NCBI GenBank assembly: GCA_023388965.1
Contig: JAEWFF010000056.1
Location: 71,648 to 135,647, forward strand
DNA: 64,000 nt
Direction: 5' to 3'
Source: Pseudomonadota bacterium
GTDB lineage: Bacteria > Pseudomonadota > Alphaproteobacteria > Rhizobiales > Methylopilaceae
Position numbers and translations under genes: made by a program. Shown one piece after another: positions 61,833 through 64,000 of the stretch; within the stretch, counting starts at the first letter, position 1; every line of letters starts with the position of its first letter. The notes below the pieces were generated by a model that was not told the origin of the DNA, ran no database searches, and saw only the letters and a program-made list of their open reading frames with translations.

Positions 61833-63728
61833 TTAATTCAATGACCGGGCCGCCCGCTCGTACCGTCGGCCGACGACCAGGTCCGGTCGGTCGAGCTCAG
61901 GCGCGATTTTGGAGGTGGTGAAGATAATCTGATGTGAGGTCTTCGATGCCCGTGACAGCGCGACCAGAAGGCGCTGGAAGTTCCACGACCGCTCCTCGAC
62001 CATCCCCTTGTCCTCGACATTATCGAATAGCATCCAGCGCGGCAGATTGAAGCGCTGGTCAACGAGCGACGCGCTCAGCATCCCAGCGGCAAAGCTGTTC
62101 TTGAGGATAACCATGCCGCTCGCGCTACCCGCACGGTTCTTTTCGCCGTTGATCGCGACCCAATCGCCCGAGAACTCGAACGATACGTTCGCTATGTCGC
62201 CAAAGTCGCTATGCTCCTGGAGATCCTGATCGAGAAGCTTCTTCGTCTCTTTTGAGATGAGCGTATAGGCCTCGAGCTTGCGTTTTCCTTGAGCGCGCAA
62301 GATCGCCTCAATCTCCCCCTTAAGCCGCGTAAGGCGCGTGTTCAGGTCTTCCTTCGCTTCGGATGCCGCACGGATTCGCTTCGCAAGTTCGAGGCGCTTT
62401 TGGAGCCCTTCAAGTTCGCTATCGATGAAACCAACCTTGCGGCTCAGCTCCGCTATAGCGCCTTCTCGGCCGGTCACTGTTCCCGACTGAGCAAGCTCGA
62501 TCGTCGATGACGTACGTCGCAGCGCTTGGCGCGCGATACGAAGCGCACTGGTCTTCTGACTGAGTTCAGCCTTACGCTCAGCCTGGAGCGATTCCGATTC
62601 CTTTAGCTGCATCTGGAGATCAAGGCGAACCGCAAGCGTACGGCTATCATCACCGTCAACGACGCGCTTGGTATCGCATAATTGGCAATGATCCCCATCC
62701 TTGGGCTGCACCGGCGCAAAGCAGGACGGGCAATATTCGAACGCAAGATGACCGAGTGCAAAGAAGGTGATCGAGGCGTCCCCAAAATCCGCGAGAGACT
62801 GTGTGAGATGCTTGATGAAATCCTCAGCATCAGACATTTCATATTCGAGGACCTCAATCTCCTCCTGCAACTTTACGACAGCCCGCCGGGCGCCGTTATA
62901 ATCCTTGATCGCATCGGAGCGCATTTTCCTGAGATCTTCGCGCTCCGCTTTCGGCGCCGACGCTCCGACCAGTTCTTCAATTGACCTCAGCAGATGCTCG
63001 CGCTCGTCGTTCATTTTGGCAATCGCTGCTTCGATATGCTCCGCAAGAATATTCTCGCCATAGCCGGTCGCAACGGCAACGAGGCTTCGATAGGCTGTCA
63101 CCGCAGCATCATAGAGCTTTCCAGTTTCCCTGAGCGCGATTTGCTTGTTGAATAGATCGTAGCCACCGATACCCGAAAGCAGGTCGCCAACGGCCTGGCG
63201 CGTCTGCCAAGTATCGAAGTTCTCCACCCGAAAAATGCGCTGCACCGGCGTTAGCTGATCGACATAGAGCAGCCGCAGCAGCTGGTGCATCGTGATGTTG
63301 CTGGCACCGTCGCTAATCGATTCTGGCAGGCCGATCGCGTTGAACAGCACCTGGCTGAAACTGTAACCACGGTCCGGCCGTCGATAGGGAAGCGTCTGCC
63401 ACATCTCTTCCGGAGAGGAGAGCGCATCTCCAAGCTTGCCGAAGAAGATCGACATAGGCCGGCCGCCATCGGTCGAGATGTCCCGCCGCAGTGTCAACAA
63501 GCCGGCCAGCGCGACTATCTGCAGATAGACCTGCTCGGCGCGTGACGCCGACTCTTTCCATTCCCGCAGATCACCGCCAAGGCCGAAGAAGATGAAATCT
63601 GCGAGCGTCGACTTGCCCGATCCGTTAGAGCCATGAATGATATTCACACCGGCATGAAACTTCTCATCGTAGAGGACATGGCTGCCTCGTGTGACGAGCA
63701 TCCGCTCGATGCGGAAGAAGGCACTCAT
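61833..63728 (-). CDS. SMC/Rad50-like ATPase with zinc motif, probable defence protein
   Basis: From ATG 63728 (GGGGA upstream) the 631-residue protein has a Walker A GSNGSGKST at residues 33-41, right after a RecF/Rad50-like start. Two coiled-coil arms (residues about 225-310 and 360-500) flank a CPSC-N11-CQLC zinc-binding cluster (Cys 333, 336, 348, 351). The C-terminal head has GSASGM at 534-539 in place of the LSGGQ signature, and a Walker B-like WMLFDNVED at 565-573. This is the design of ATPases in Lamassu-type and ABC-three-component defence systems, but I cannot place it in one. A truncated gene diverges 16 bp away. Confidence 0.82.
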   Translation of the reverse strand: MSAFFRIERMLVTRGSHVLYDEKFHAGVNIIHGSNGSGKSTLADFIFFGLGGDLREWKESASRAEQVYLQIVALAGLLTLRRDISTDGGRPMSIFFGKLGDALSSPEEMWQTLPYRRPDRGYSFSQVLFNAIGLPESISDGASNITMHQLLRLLYVDQLTPVQRIFRVENFDTWQTRQAVGDLLSGIGGYDLFNKQIALRETGKLYDAAVTAYRSLVAVATGYGENILAEHIEAAIAKMNDEREHLLRSIEELVGASAPKAEREDLRKMRSDAIKDYNGARRAVVKLQEEIEVLEYEMSDAEDFIKHLTQSLADFGDASITFFALGHLAFEYCPSCFAPVQPKDGDHCQLCDTKRVVDGDDSRTLAVRLDLQMQLKESESLQAERKAELSQKTSALRIARQALRRTSSTIELAQSGTVTGREGAIAELSRKVGFIDSELEGLQKRLELAKRIRAASEAKEDLNTRLTRLKGEIEAILRAQGKRKLEAYTLISKETKKLLDQDLQEHSDFGDIANVSFEFSGDWVAINGEKNRAGSASGMVILKNSFAAGMLSASLVDQRFNLPRWMLFDNVEDKGMVEERSWNFQRLLVALSRASKTSHQIIFTTSKIAPELDRPDLVVGRRYERAARSLN

Positions 63729-63744
63729 ACGACAGGTCCCCGCG

Positions 63745-64000
63745 ATGGCAGTCCGGCGCGCTTCACGAGACCGTTCATGCCGGCCATCGGCAGCGATCCT
63801 TGTTGCCGAGGATGCCGAGGACGCGTCAGTACAAAAAACTGCCGTCCGGCGATTCAGCGCCTGGCTGAAACAGGAATGCAGCATCACCGATCGCCATGCC
63901 CGCAACTTCATGGCGGTCGACCGCGACCTGCAGCCGTTCCGCACCCGCATGATCGAGGCGGCGCTGTCACCGACCGTCCTGTTCAAGCTGGCGCCGGCCG
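63745..64000 (+). CDS. partial gene, DUF3102-like or helix-turn-helix protein
   Basis: The frame from ATG 63745 is open to the window end (85 codons). The clear part reads FSAWLKQECSITDRHARNFMAV and then FRTRMIEAALSPTVLFKLAP, a pattern like DUF3102 and related proteins of plasmids and integrative elements, where a helix-turn-helix is suspected. The first 30 codons are less convincing and the start may be elsewhere. It is divergent from the SMC-like gene. Confidence 0.5.
   Translation, partial: MAVRRASRDRSCRPSAAILVAEDAEDASVQKTAVRRFSAWLKQECSITDRHARNFMAVDRDLQPFRTRMIEAALSPTVLFKLAPA

Overview
The window is about 64 kb of high-GC DNA from an alphaproteobacterium, most likely a member of the Hyphomicrobiales (Rhizobiales). 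The support is: a dapD-dapE lysine pair, the tkt-gap-pgk-fba cluster, a DUF4164 gene beside zapA with a 6S RNA gene before the folate cyclo-ligase, the ruvCAB-ybgC-tolQRAB-pal-cpoB-tilS-ftsH-glmM superoperon, serC-serA with a serC-type leader, an RpoH with the QKKLFFNLR box, and several TTAA-N7-TTAA sites of the CtrA type. Genus cannot be told from this sequence alone.

Layout. 0-8.5 kb: end of truA, dapE (with an unusual acidic tail) and dapD, then small proteins including three paralogues of one SH3-like domain, an L,D-transpeptidase, a cold-shock protein and a DUF2214 membrane protein. 8.7-11.8 kb: a DctPQM TRAP transporter with its own promoter and terminator. 11.8-17.3 kb (minus strand): tkt, gap, pgk, fba for central carbon metabolism. 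17.4-24.5 kb: DUF4164, zapA, 6S RNA, folate cyclo-ligase, a wedged AT-rich membrane gene, ymdB-like phosphoesterase, yebC, ruvC-ruvA-ruvB and ybgC. The gaps here carry one palindromic repeat family, which also seems to supply ribosome binding sites. 24.5-28.1 kb: a trypsin-like protease, a TetR regulator, a DUF2852 gene behind a palindromic operator, and an LssY-like protein. 28.2-42.5 kb: the Tol-Pal envelope-constriction system with a DNA glycosylase embedded in it, opgGH for periplasmic glucans inserted in the opposite direction, tilS, ftsH and glmM. 42.5-54.6 kb: an outer membrane beta-barrel protein behind three CtrA-type boxes, serC-serA, an Hsp70-like gene with an EamA transporter, purA, a large Pro/Ala-rich membrane protein, rpoH, rluD and tRNA-Glu.

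54.6-64.0 kb looks like an accessory region. A tyrosine recombinase starts about 80 bp after tRNA-Glu. It is followed by a gene-poor stretch holding a stray tRNA 3' end, an operon of small secreted proteins (one Ivy-like), a secreted amidohydrolase, and at the right edge an SMC/Rad50-like ATPase with a CxxC-N11-CxxC zinc motif. That ATPase diverges by 16 bp from a gene cut off by the window end. This right end is the best candidate for a poorly described system, but its partners lie outside the window.

The core genes connect envelope building (DapDE, L,D-transpeptidase, GlmM, Tol-Pal, OpgGH, FtsH, outer membrane protein), recombination repair (RuvABC, glycosylase) and central metabolism. The CtrA-type boxes before ruvC, tolQ and the outer membrane protein gene suggest cell-cycle timing for part of this set; that is inference from motif matches only. 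No rRNA, CRISPR array or intact insertion sequence was seen.
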